Origin: JACNKV01 sp964645915
GTDB lineage: Bacteria; Fidelibacterota; Marinisomatia; Marinisomatales; JACNKV01
Direction of reading: 5' to 3'
Length of the DNA: 37,358 nucleotides
NCBI GenBank assembly: GCA_964645915.1
Contig: CAZYDH010000017.1
Span: 1 to 37,358 of the forward strand
Position numbers and translations under genes: made by a program. Below, piece by piece: positions 25,849-35,168 of this stretch; within the stretch, counting starts at the first letter, position 1; each line of letters opens with the position of its first letter. The notes under the pieces were generated by a model. The model was not told the DNA's origin. It did not search any database and saw only the letters and a list, made by a program, of their open reading frames with translations.

Positions 25849-26933
25849 TGAAAATGATAAAATCATTCCATTTGAAGCAGACGCATTATGTTAATTGGTA
25901 TAGTCTTCTTTGGGCGTTCGCACTATTGATTGTAATATATTTATTCAGTACATGGCATATTGAAAAACAATTTATCGGGATTGTAGAACGAAAATCTCAT
26001 CAAATCGGGACTCAAGAATCGGGAAAAATTCAATCGATGTTGGTCGAAGTAGGTGAAGAGGTGAAAAAAGATCAACTGCTTTCCATGCTCGATATCAGCG
26101 ATTTGACTACCCAACTTGGATATTTAAAAAAGGAACTAACCAGTCTACAGAGAATGGCTGATGCCCAACAAGAGATGTACTCAATCACAGCTCGAAGAAT
26201 TTTATTAGAGATGGACAATGAAGCAGGTGAGTTGATAGACAGATTATCTCTAATCGAAGCAAAAAGCACAGAACTTGCAGGATTAAATGCCGAGATCAAA
26301 CGGTTACAGGAGGCTGAAAAAGCCGGACTGGGATACAATCGGGATCTGTCTTCTTTAATAATTGAAAGAGATGCATTGACCAGTTATTTGAGAGAGCAAA
26401 GTAAAGACAGTGAGTCTCAGAGGTTGAAGCTTGAAAAAACCCGTAAATCTCGAAAAATGTTGGAGACAACTGATATTGACAGTATTTCCAAATCATTGCT
26501 TTTGGAACAATTAGACTACCAAGAGTCGTTGCATCGTGAAGTAGCAGCAACAGAACACCGCATAACGCTTAGAACGATCATGTCGCCATGTGACGGATAT
26601 ATTACCGAGATCAACGCTCTTCCGGGGAATATCATTAATGCGTTTGATCCAGTAATTATTGTTGAAGAGAAGAACACAAATTTCCTGGATGTGTATATCC
26701 CTGAAAGTTCAAACCTTCATCTTGAAATGGACATGGATGTGAGAATTTTTTCTTCCCGTGGAAAGCAATACAACACCACAGGAACGATCACGTTCATTCA
26801 CCCCGGATTTGCTCAAGCGTCTGACAGAGTTTCATTTAGAGGACAAGTATTTTGGGCAAGAAAAGTACGAATACGGCTTTCTGACGATCATAAACTAATC
26901 CCGGGTGAAGTTGTGAATGTACGACTCATGTAA
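25845..26933 (+). CDS. HlyD-type membrane-fusion (periplasmic adaptor) protein
   Basis: One N-terminal membrane helix (about residues 20-38) anchors the protein in the inner membrane. A lipoyl-like half-motif follows (GTQESGKIQSMLVEVGEEVK, about 56-75), then a long alpha-helical hairpin (about 80-235, Leu/Glu/Lys-rich, coiled-coil-like). The second lipoyl half (SPCDGYITEINALPGNII, about 247-264) and a beta-barrel/membrane-proximal part complete it. This is the layout of adaptors that join an inner-membrane pump to TolC. The ATG overlaps the DUF4956 stop (ATGA). No ABC, RND or MFS pump gene is adjacent, so its partner is either DUF4956 or encoded elsewhere. Confidence 0.9.
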   Translation: MMKMIKSFHLKQTHYVNWYSLLWAFALLIVIYLFSTWHIEKQFIGIVERKSHQIGTQESGKIQSMLVEVGEEVKKDQLLSMLDISDLTTQLGYLKKELTSLQRMADAQQEMYSITARRILLEMDNEAGELIDRLSLIEAKSTELAGLNAEIKRLQEAEKAGLGYNRDLSSLIIERDALTSYLREQSKDSESQRLKLEKTRKSRKMLETTDIDSISKSLLLEQLDYQESLHREVAATEHRITLRTIMSPCDGYITEINALPGNIINAFDPVIIVEEKNTNFLDVYIPESSNLHLEMDMDVRIFSSRGKQYNTTGTITFIHPGFAQASDRVSFRGQVFWARKVRIRLSDDHKLIPGEVVNVRLM

Positions 26934-26934
26934 A

Positions 26935-28227
26935 ATGAATATCTTAATAAAGCCAAACATGTTCACTTATTTGATCAAAATTGGTCAATGCTTTTTGATC
27001 TTGTCAATTCTACAGGGAGAACCGGAATTATCACAACTTTCATTTGATTTAGATAAAACTGTTTTAACTGAACAAGACGTAGTCGAAAAGGCATTAGTAT
27101 ATAATCGAAAACTGAAATCATATAAAACGAATGAGGAGATTGCTGAATATAAATATAAGAAAAGTAATTTCATTCGAAACCCGGAATTACGTTTCAGAGA
27201 TATATCAACCCGGTATTATACGACCGGATACGATGAAGTTGAGATAGGATTACGATGGTCATTACCGGAATTAGGTGAGTTAGGAGAGAAAAGGCAAAGG
27301 ACGGTTGTAAATCATTGGGAGCGAAAGGTTAGAAAAGATCGCTTTCAGCAAAAATTAACTGCACGAGTGCGAAGAGATTATGCAACGGTGTTAATGTGGG
27401 ATCAGCAAGTTGAGCTTGCAAATCAAAGAGTGCTCAAAGAAGATGAAAGAATACAGATTATCGAAAAACTTGTAGAAGTAGGAGATAGATCTGTTGTGTA
27501 TTTTACAAAAGCAAAGATGTGGCATGCAGAAGCTAAACATGAATATTCTCGAGCAATTCAAAAGCAAAATTTGGTTCGAAAAGAACTATCTAATGAAAGT
27601 GGTATTTCTGAACAGGCCACTCTTCTAATAGCTGACCTTCCTGAGATTAAACAAAGTGTAGATGAGTTGATCCAATTAGCCTATAAAAATCGTTCCGAGA
27701 TTGGTCTTGTTCAGCAACGGATCAAATTGACAATGAAAGAGAATTACCATGAAAAACTTAAACGGGTTCCATGGATAACCTATACTGAGTTAACGTATCA
27801 TCGTGAAAAATTCCGCCAACTGGATTGGGGAGAAATAAAATTTGGGATACATCTTCCTTTGTTGAATTGGAATAGTGGTAATATCAAAGCAACCAATCTT
27901 GCCGTAAAAAAGAAAGAATATGAATTAGAGGCGACGGAAGAATCTATTAAAGAAGAAGTTCAATGGGCCTATACGGTTTATAAAGATCTGCTTTTGGATT
28001 GGAAGAATTTCCATTTGTATGCAAACGAATTGATTGAAAATGCGGAGAAGGTTATTGAACAATCTAAAGAACATCAAGTGTTGATGCCCGATGAAGTTAT
28101 TGAAATGGAGCTTACCATTTTAGAGGATGAAAAGTTGTTGTGTAGAAAACGCAGGGATCTCGCACACGCATTGATCGACTTGTATTATGCCATTGGCATT
28201 GAAAGCCATGAAGAACTATTGGAATAG
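26935..28227 (+). CDS. TolC-family outer-membrane channel protein
   Basis: The protein is 430 aa with a weak signal peptide (MFTYLIKIGQCFLILSI) and long helices with OEP (outer-membrane efflux protein) features, such as NRKLKSYKTNEEIAEYKYKK near the N-terminus, a middle repeat (VELANQRVLKEDERIQIIEKL), and GIHLPLLNWNSGNIKAT in the second half. Duplicated helix-strand units are what TolC trimers use to span periplasm and outer membrane. I place the start at the ATG at 26935, 2 nt after the preceding stop; an ATG at 26917 (17-nt overlap) and one at 26959 are alternatives, and none has a clear ribosome-binding site. It follows the adaptor gene as in tripartite exporters, and the VTC gene overlaps its 3' end. 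Confidence 0.87.
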   Translation: MNILIKPNMFTYLIKIGQCFLILSILQGEPELSQLSFDLDKTVLTEQDVVEKALVYNRKLKSYKTNEEIAEYKYKKSNFIRNPELRFRDISTRYYTTGYDEVEIGLRWSLPELGELGEKRQRTVVNHWERKVRKDRFQQKLTARVRRDYATVLMWDQQVELANQRVLKEDERIQIIEKLVEVGDRSVVYFTKAKMWHAEAKHEYSRAIQKQNLVRKELSNESGISEQATLLIADLPEIKQSVDELIQLAYKNRSEIGLVQQRIKLTMKENYHEKLKRVPWITYTELTYHREKFRQLDWGEIKFGIHLPLLNWNSGNIKATNLAVKKKEYELEATEESIKEEVQWAYTVYKDLLLDWKNFHLYANELIENAEKVIEQSKEHQVLMPDEVIEMELTILEDEKLLCRKRRDLAHALIDLYYAIGIESHEELLE

Positions 28228-29011
28228 CGATTTCGCAATACTGCCCGATGAAGCCAGTAAGCAAAAACGCTATGAATTAAAATATACAATTACCGAAAGT
28301 ATCGCAACGGAGATCCGTGATTTTATCAAGGATATTTTTGTTAAAGATAAACATGTGTTGCCCGATGAAAATGGATATATTGTAAACAATCTTTATTTTG
28401 ACACATTTGATTATCGATTCTACTACGACACAAAATTCCGGAAGCTTACTCGATATAAGCCACGAATCAGATTCTATGGGAAAAAAGCAGATGACCTTAT
28501 TTGGCCAGAGATCAAATTAAGAAATGTCAATACAATTTGGAAACAACGGTTTTCGATACCCGTTAAACAGTGGGCAGAATTAACCTCACCCTTGGAAACC
28601 GAGCAGGAGAATTCTACACATAAATCTCAATTAGAAACATTTCAGGATGTTGTTTACTGGCACAATGCTCAACCTGTTCTTCATATCCAATATCACCGTG
28701 AACCCTATGTTACAGAGTTAGAATCTTATGGAAGGATCACGTTAGATCGACACTTACGTTGCAGAAACTTACGCGGTGAGATGACTTTTGATTATCGAGA
28801 TCAAGATATGGTTTATTATGATGATCCGATCACCACGAAACATGCTGATTCTCCGGTCATTTTAGAAATAAAAGTGGAAACGTTGGTTCCATATTGGGCC
28901 GTTGAATTGATTCGGAAATTCAAACTTGTACAACGTGGGTATTCAAAGTATTGTTACGGTATTGATTCCATTATGGACTTTATCGGGAATGGAAGAATTT
29001 CAAGATATTAA
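28208..29011 (+). CDS. VTC-domain protein (polyphosphate-polymerase-like)
   Basis: The VTC domain is a triphosphate-tunnel (CYTH-like) fold; in yeast Vtc4 it makes polyphosphate from ATP. Numbering from the alternative start at 28187, key features are KRYELKY (27-33), YFDTFDYRFYYD (70-81), the basic RYKPRIRFYGK (89-99), PEIKLR (107-112), LHIQYHREPYV (165-175), RITLDRHLRC (183-192), ILEIKVE (225-231) and RGYSKYCYG (250-258). These are the acidic and basic tunnel residues of the family, so the tunnel appears intact. The ATG at 28208 gives 267 aa; ATG 28187 (274 aa) is possible. It overlaps tolC by 20 or 41 nt, so it is fully coupled. No SPX domain or membrane helix is present. Polymerase activity is inferred. 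Confidence 0.88.
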   Translation: MKNYWNSDFAILPDEASKQKRYELKYTITESIATEIRDFIKDIFVKDKHVLPDENGYIVNNLYFDTFDYRFYYDTKFRKLTRYKPRIRFYGKKADDLIWPEIKLRNVNTIWKQRFSIPVKQWAELTSPLETEQENSTHKSQLETFQDVVYWHNAQPVLHIQYHREPYVTELESYGRITLDRHLRCRNLRGEMTFDYRDQDMVYYDDPITTKHADSPVILEIKVETLVPYWAVELIRKFKLVQRGYSKYCYGIDSIMDFIGNGRISRY

Positions 29012-29025
29012 TTTTTAGAGCTATT

Positions 29026-30015
29026 TTATTTTCCGGTTAAATAAGCGGAGATTCGCCAATATCCGTAATATCCATTTTCATCCCTGGGGCGAACATCTTC
29101 AATAACTAGTTTGATATGATGTTTACCGGGCGTTAAATATTCGTCTAATTTAATCAGAAGAGGATCGACCTTATCTCCAGGGCACCAATTTGTCCGATCA
29201 TAATCGGAAGACCACGTTCCATTTGACCATCTCCGAGTGTATGGATTTATTGCACGGAATTGCTTACAATCCTCCCGCCATGGAAGAAAACGATGCACTT
29301 CTCTACCATCTATGTAGACTACGTTGTATTTTGAAACAAACTCATCTGCCCCCATACCGTCTGTACAATGTCCGGAGACATTATAATAAAACTGAACCGT
29401 ATTTATTGTGTCCGGAATAGTAATAGTGGTTTCTATTCCGCTATTACCGGGGTCATCTAACTCATACGATAGTTTATAGAACAAAGGTTTGATCCAGGTC
29501 GGATTTGAAACATCTGAGGTTTCATATGATAGTGTAAAGTCTATATACCATGCAGGAGTCACCCATGTGTCAATCCATCCTGCAAATGTACAATCTCCTT
29601 GCAAAAGAATTGCTAAGTGAGATACATCCATTTCCCATTCCGTTTCTCCTCCATAGGCTGTCATAAATTTTAATATTTCTATATCCGGTTCATTTTCTCG
29701 AACCAATCGCACATGCCCGGCGCGATCCCATCGATCGTAAACAGAGAGTTCATCTTTTGGAATTGGACGTAAGTGAATTCTTGCCATGATCTTAACATCA
29801 ACAGTTCTTGGTAACCTGATCGTAGTTTGGATTTCTCGTCCGTTATCCAAAGATTTTACATCTGGTGATTCATGAGCACTTAGTGTGGAATCATCCAATG
29901 TATAATGAATCAGGTTGTTTTGAAAAATGTGGAAATTTTCTGTACTGTATATTGCACTGAAGGTGAGTAAGAAAATTGCTGATAAAATGATTATTCGTCT
30001 GTTTTTACTTTCCAT
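29026..30015 (-). CDS. Secreted PNGase F-like glycoamidase
   Basis: PNGase F cleaves the bond between asparagine and N-acetylglucosamine, releasing whole N-glycans. The protein has a signal peptide (residues 8-23) and both PNGase F domains. By eye it aligns with the Elizabethkingia enzyme: VYDRWDRAGHVRL (93-104), EILKFMTAYGGETEWEMDVS (113-132), DTWVTPAWYIDF (149-160), VSGHCTDGMGADEF (213-226) and NWCPGDKV (276-283). Catalytic D60 appears as D97 and E206 as E225, but E118 is replaced by D149. Cysteines matching the pair in the glycan-binding half (C250 and C278) remain; the others are lost. Its 5' end overlaps the GH38 gene by 25 nt; it is the last gene of the - strand operon. A related non-catalytic or different-specificity role is possible. 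Confidence 0.82.
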   Translation of the reverse strand: MESKNRRIIILSAIFLLTFSAIYSTENFHIFQNNLIHYTLDDSTLSAHESPDVKSLDNGREIQTTIRLPRTVDVKIMARIHLRPIPKDELSVYDRWDRAGHVRLVRENEPDIEILKFMTAYGGETEWEMDVSHLAILLQGDCTFAGWIDTWVTPAWYIDFTLSYETSDVSNPTWIKPLFYKLSYELDDPGNSGIETTITIPDTINTVQFYYNVSGHCTDGMGADEFVSKYNVVYIDGREVHRFLPWREDCKQFRAINPYTRRWSNGTWSSDYDRTNWCPGDKVDPLLIKLDEYLTPGKHHIKLVIEDVRPRDENGYYGYWRISAYLTGK

Positions 30016-33000
30016 GTTCTGATTTCAAATGGTTTAAGTTGAATGTTCATAGTTTTTGCATTGATCGCTTTGCCATCTTCACGTTCCATAAGATTTGTTT
30101 CTATCCATTCTGTGCGAATAAATCGTGAAGTTAAAATTCCCTTTGAAGATTTCCCTAATGTTTCAACGACACGTACGATAAGACAATTTTCTTTTTCAGC
30201 TTTTTTCACAACTTCCAAAGATAATCCATTTCCGGACAAGGTGATGGGAGGTTCGAATTTTTTTGCCGAACAGCCATCAAATATAACCACCGGATGATTC
30301 AATTGAGCAGATTGAGACATTACATCGGAATGGACAAGATCGCCCTTATGTGGATACAAACTATAAGTAAAAGTATGCAACCCAATGTCTGCATCCGGAT
30401 CAGGATTAGTGGGTGATCTTAATAGATTCAAATCGATCACATTATCTTGAACGGAATATCCATATTTACAATCATTCATCAACGCCACTCCGTAATCAAG
30501 ATCTGAAAGGTCTGCATATCGATGGGCAACCACTTCAAACTTAGCTTTTTCCCATGAAGTATTTTGGTGTGTTGGTCGTTTTACATATCCATATTGGATA
30601 TCAAAACTTGCAGTTTCTGAACGTATATTTACAGGGAATGCAACTCTTAACATTTTGTGTTTTTCTTGCCAATTTACCGTTGTTACAAAATCCAGACGTT
30701 TACTGTTTTGGGCAAGATAAATCTTTTGTGAGATTGTAGATTTTCCTATGGACAATTCAAATTGAATCCCTTGACGAACAACCCCGGATGTAAGAGGGGC
30801 AACCTTGATCGATCCAGCATTTTCTATTGAGGAATTTTTATAGAAGAAATCAATATCCCATGCATCCCAATTGTTTGGACGGTCTTCATAAAGAGTGAAG
30901 ACATTTCCTTTTTGGTCCACCATAAGAATAGGTTGATTAACCTCTTTATCAAAAGCGTTTATGAGTTCCCCTGTTCGTGAAAATTCGTATCTAACCAATT
31001 CGTTTTCAAGAACAAGACGATCAGATATAATTGAGTCAGGAATTGAAATGTTTGATTTATGAATTGTCATAAAAGAATAGGGTTCTACGGTTATATAAAC
31101 GACAACATCATCGTTTTCTTTTTGAACAGAAAGCAAATTTCCGTTTTGGTCTTTAACTGAGGAACCATTCCAAGTTTTTGGTAAAACAACAGCCCCAGAG
31201 AATTGATCGTGTAAAAGGTTCATCATTACCAGAGAATCGTCAGATTTCTCAAATAGTTTATTTGCTCCAGCGTTGAGTAGTTCTTCGCAAAGAATTAAAG
31301 CCGCATCTTGCTCAGTTTGTGCTGTTTTATATACTTCATTAATACTGGATCCCGGGAGAATATCATGGAATTGACTCAGGAGAGTATTCTTCCATATCCT
31401 GTCTAACTCATCACTGGGATATATAGAGATTGGAATGCAGGACCATAAAAACTCCACTTCACGGAGACGGTTTTCAAGAGAACGATTCCCCTTTTTTATT
31501 TTTGCTTGAGTTGTATATGTCCCTCGATGCAGTTCGAGATAAAGTTCACCTACCCAAGTCTCCAATTGATCACGATATTTTTCAATATTTTGAAAAAATT
31601 GTTTTGCCGTACCGAAATTGACTTTTGGTGACCCCTCCAAATTAGCCATGCGTTTACCCAACTCGATGTTCTCTGGTTTAGGTCCACCACCGCCATCACC
31701 GACACCAAACAAACTGATAAACTCATTAACAAATGCTTTTTCTTTAAAATGAGTTACAGCAGGGAGGATGAATTCTGTATCCAGTTCGCTGTTATATGTG
31801 TTTTCTGGAGGAAAGTGTGTAAGTATTTCCGATCCGTCAATTCCTCGCCAATGAAATGTATGATGAGGAAATTCATTGAATTGACTCCATGATAATTTTT
31901 GAGTCAGGAAATACTGGATACCACTTTTAAGAAGGATTTGCGGTAAAGCAGCAGAATAACCGAAGACATCCGGAAGCCAAAGATTATTCACATTGATCCC
32001 AAACTCATCAAAAAAGAAATTTTTCCCGTGTAAAATTTGCCGGATGATCGATTCTCCGCTGATCAAATTACAATCCGCTTCAACCCACATACCTCCCTGT
32101 AATTCCCATTGTCCATTTTTTACGGCTGTTTTAATCCTTTGATACAATTCCGGATAATGATCTTTGATAAATTGATAATGCTGGGGTTGTGAAGCTCCAA
32201 ACACATAATTAGGATATTTTTCGATCAAGGCAAGTTGTGTGGAAAAAGTACGAGCACATTTGCGTACACTCTCTTTAACAGGCCATAGCCAAGCTGTATC
32301 AATATGAGCATGACCCACCGCAACAACATTTAAGGTTGAAGCATTTGCGGGTTTTTCAAGTTCCTGTTTCAAAATGTCTCTTGCGAGCTTTGTGTTTTTT
32401 CGATCATCGCAAAAACAGTCAATAGCAGAATTTAAAGTTCTGATGATTCTTGCCCTGCGGACACTTTTTTCACTTAAGTGTTTTACAAGTCCCAACAATA
32501 CACGAAAATCCAATTTGAGATGCCAAATATTCTCGTCAAATAGAGCAAACTGCATTTTCTCTACTTTTGCGTCAAAATGACCATAGCGATTTGGATCGTT
32601 CTCATCGGGGTCGGAATCTAAATAGACACCAAAAAGACTATTTGCAGCGGCTTCTACCCAAAGTTCAACATTGGTCTCAGATTTAGAAATGTCCAAAGGA
32701 ACTAAAGTGCGTGCAAAATTAGGATCAAAAATGGAGCCATTTGTTATCCCTTGCAAAGCGATACCGTTTGATGAGTACACTAATCCCTCTCCGGAAAAGT
32801 CCAGCTGGGCAACGATAGACTTATTCCTCCAATTCTTTGGCACGTTCGCTGTTAAATGAAACCAAGCACTATCCCATGCTTTTCCCCATGGTTCTCCTTC
32901 TTTAATTGGTTTATATTGACCTTCTAACCGTTTTTCGAATGGAATTGCATTTTTAGACCAAAAGCACTTCGCGTCAAAAGGCAGACTGTCAATGATCAGC

Positions 33001-33068
33001 ATTTTGTCTAATCGCTTATAAAAACGGTTGATCCTTTCAAGAACGATCTGTATCTCTTTTTTCGTCAT
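29991..33068 (-). CDS. GH38 alpha-mannosidase, cytoplasmic
   Basis: Glycoside hydrolase family 38 enzymes remove alpha-linked mannose with retention, typically from N-glycan-derived oligosaccharides. The zinc-binding motif GHAHIDTAWLWP lies near residues 252-263, and the nucleophile motif WLPDVFGYSAALPQ near 361-374 contains the expected Asp. Other signatures are GGMWVEADCNLISGE and FLTQKLSWSQFNEFPHHTF. After the catalytic region come the middle three-helix domain and C-terminal beta domains, in total 1025 aa, which is normal. No signal peptide is visible, so mannose chains would have to be imported. It starts 9 nt after the symporter gene and overlaps the PNGase F-like gene by 25 nt. Confidence 0.95.
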   Translation of the reverse strand: MTKKEIQIVLERINRFYKRLDKMLIIDSLPFDAKCFWSKNAIPFEKRLEGQYKPIKEGEPWGKAWDSAWFHLTANVPKNWRNKSIVAQLDFSGEGLVYSSNGIALQGITNGSIFDPNFARTLVPLDISKSETNVELWVEAAANSLFGVYLDSDPDENDPNRYGHFDAKVEKMQFALFDENIWHLKLDFRVLLGLVKHLSEKSVRRARIIRTLNSAIDCFCDDRKNTKLARDILKQELEKPANASTLNVVAVGHAHIDTAWLWPVKESVRKCARTFSTQLALIEKYPNYVFGASQPQHYQFIKDHYPELYQRIKTAVKNGQWELQGGMWVEADCNLISGESIIRQILHGKNFFFDEFGINVNNLWLPDVFGYSAALPQILLKSGIQYFLTQKLSWSQFNEFPHHTFHWRGIDGSEILTHFPPENTYNSELDTEFILPAVTHFKEKAFVNEFISLFGVGDGGGGPKPENIELGKRMANLEGSPKVNFGTAKQFFQNIEKYRDQLETWVGELYLELHRGTYTTQAKIKKGNRSLENRLREVEFLWSCIPISIYPSDELDRIWKNTLLSQFHDILPGSSINEVYKTAQTEQDAALILCEELLNAGANKLFEKSDDSLVMMNLLHDQFSGAVVLPKTWNGSSVKDQNGNLLSVQKENDDVVVYITVEPYSFMTIHKSNISIPDSIISDRLVLENELVRYEFSRTGELINAFDKEVNQPILMVDQKGNVFTLYEDRPNNWDAWDIDFFYKNSSIENAGSIKVAPLTSGVVRQGIQFELSIGKSTISQKIYLAQNSKRLDFVTTVNWQEKHKMLRVAFPVNIRSETASFDIQYGYVKRPTHQNTSWEKAKFEVVAHRYADLSDLDYGVALMNDCKYGYSVQDNVIDLNLLRSPTNPDPDADIGLHTFTYSLYPHKGDLVHSDVMSQSAQLNHPVVIFDGCSAKKFEPPITLSGNGLSLEVVKKAEKENCLIVRVVETLGKSSKGILTSRFIRTEWIETNLMEREDGKAINAKTMNIQLKPFEIRTWKVKTDE

Positions 33069-33077
33069 ACCCAGCCT

Positions 33078-35168
33078 CTAATGATTATCTGAGGATTGAA
33101 TAAAACCATCATCTGTTTCATCTCTGTCCATGGTTTTTAATCGATTTAACATTCGTTTAAGATCAATGAACCCACCTCCTGTGAACCAAAAGATGGATAT
33201 TAAACAAATGATGATATGAATGATCAAAAATATACGCCAAAACACCATCCAACTGGTATCGGATACATCATGAGAAAGATTATAAATAGTGCCCATGATA
33301 AATACGATAGTCCATCCGAATGTCCATATATAATTCACGATATAGATGAATTTATCAAATTTGGTGAACTCTTTGCCCATCCCAAGCATTTTCCACCCAC
33401 GTTCAGGAACTTTGCTGATGACTTTTGTCTCATCTTTTATGATGTATTTTCCTCGATGGAGAAGTTTATCCAATTGGAAAGATTTCTCCGGGAAGAGAAG
33501 GGAGATAATAATGTATAAAAACGTAGATGTTCCCATCCCAATAGCCCAATAGACCTGACCATTGATCGACCTCATGGCAAGGATAATATTTTTTAACCAT
33601 GACCATTGATCTTGAATCATCAGCCAATCGATTGATATTTGTTTAAAAATAATTCCACTAACGGCGATGGTCGCACCGGTGAACATGGCTGTCCATGCGG
33701 CTACGGTTGTTCCGCGTTTCCAATAGAGACCTCCGATGATTACCGCTCCTGATCCTCCTGCAAAGATGGCTCCCGTTATTGCAAAGAATAATGCAATTTT
33801 TTGTGTCTGTTGGAAAAAGATGCTGAACAAAAAGATAAAGGTTGCCACAAAAACGATTGAGAAGCGCAAGACTTTCATGTGTTGTTTAGGAGTGAACGGT
33901 TTTTTCCGGAAGGGCATAATAACATCTTGGATAAGGATACTTCCCCAAGAATGTAAATAGGTATCGTGAGTGCTGATAAATGCTGCAAGCATTACAGCTG
34001 CAAATGCACCGATCAATCCAACCGGTAAAATATTCGACAAAACAAGCGGTACTCGAACTTGGCTTTTTAATGTTTCGGAATCAAACGAAGCCAATGTTGC
34101 ATTGACTGAAGAGGAGATATGAGAGAAATCAGCATGATTCATAATCGTATAAGCAATAATGGGAATAAATAGAAAAAACAGAGTTTGTGGCATTCCACGC
34201 CATCCGGAAAGAACACTTCCCATTTTTGCTTCATGAGCGCTTTTTGCAGAGGCATTGTACGCTTGAGTTCCCTGCCAACTCATCGTTCCATACATCACTC
34301 CAATTATCCCGATTAAAAAGAACCAGAAATTGAAATCTTCAACATGGTTGGTTTTAAACGGATTGATCCGCGATGTGTTTTCATGCCTTTGTTTAATCTC
34401 GGTAATTTTCTCTTCTTTTTCCAGATTGGATAAAGCAGAGAAATCATCAGTAGTTTGCAAATGAACTATTTCTTTATGAGCTTCTTTTTTTTGGGTTTCT
34501 GCCAATGCGGTATGTATCTGTGACCATTCCACACTGTAAAACAGGAAAATTATAATGATCACAAAGACAATATTAATAAAAACCCCTTGAAAAAAGTCTG
34601 CAATAATAACAGCAATTTGTCCGCCGGTGAATACAAAGTATAGAGAAATACTTAACAAAATTAACATCATAATCGGAAAGACCTGAATGTCATATCCAGC
34701 GCATGAAAAGGAAGAAGGAATACCGCAAAAGTGAATAAAAAATCGTGCCCCCACAGCGGGGAAAATCCCAAAATTGATTAAACCGGCAAGAAAGGCAACA
34801 AATCCTGTAAAAATTCTAAATTTTCGACTATATCGCATTTCAAAAAATTGAGCCAATGTCAGACATCTGGTTTGGCGAAATCGGTAGATCACCCAGCCGG
34901 AAACCGTAATAATCAATATCACAAATCCCATGGTCATCCCCCACCAGGACATGGAGAATCCCGCGATATAATTCATCTCCATATAATTAACGATAGTGAT
35001 CGCACCCAAGCCCGCCACTCCACTGGAAATACTGATCACATATCGACCCGCTGATCGTCCTGCTGCCAAAAAATCGGTAACACTTTTCATCAATCCTTTA
35101 CTGGATTGTACGGAATAGATCATTCCGAGTAGAACAATAAGAACAATACCCCAGTCAATAATACCCAT
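33078..35168 (-). CDS. Sodium/solute symporter (SSS family) with extended loop
   Basis: The 696-aa membrane protein has around 13-15 hydrophobic helices. SSS-family features are the early DFLAAGRSAGRY and SSGVAGLGAIT (about 32-57), TLAQFFEMRYSRKFR (about 104-118), GGQIAVIIADFFQGVF and the later AAVMLAAFISTHDTYLHSWG. Such transporters use the sodium gradient to import sugars, amino acids, sialic acid or other organic solutes. A highly charged loop of about 60 residues (218-280) between helices is longer than usual. Its operon partners point to a sugar from mannose glycans as substrate; this is inference. Start ATG overlaps the stop of the CBM9-like gene by 1 nt (TAATG). Confidence 0.92.
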   Translation of the reverse strand: MGIIDWGIVLIVLLGMIYSVQSSKGLMKSVTDFLAAGRSAGRYVISISSGVAGLGAITIVNYMEMNYIAGFSMSWWGMTMGFVILIITVSGWVIYRFRQTRCLTLAQFFEMRYSRKFRIFTGFVAFLAGLINFGIFPAVGARFFIHFCGIPSSFSCAGYDIQVFPIMMLILLSISLYFVFTGGQIAVIIADFFQGVFINIVFVIIIIFLFYSVEWSQIHTALAETQKKEAHKEIVHLQTTDDFSALSNLEKEEKITEIKQRHENTSRINPFKTNHVEDFNFWFFLIGIIGVMYGTMSWQGTQAYNASAKSAHEAKMGSVLSGWRGMPQTLFFLFIPIIAYTIMNHADFSHISSSVNATLASFDSETLKSQVRVPLVLSNILPVGLIGAFAAVMLAAFISTHDTYLHSWGSILIQDVIMPFRKKPFTPKQHMKVLRFSIVFVATFIFLFSIFFQQTQKIALFFAITGAIFAGGSGAVIIGGLYWKRGTTVAAWTAMFTGATIAVSGIIFKQISIDWLMIQDQWSWLKNIILAMRSINGQVYWAIGMGTSTFLYIIISLLFPEKSFQLDKLLHRGKYIIKDETKVISKVPERGWKMLGMGKEFTKFDKFIYIVNYIWTFGWTIVFIMGTIYNLSHDVSDTSWMVFWRIFLIIHIIICLISIFWFTGGGFIDLKRMLNRLKTMDRDETDDGFIQSSDNH

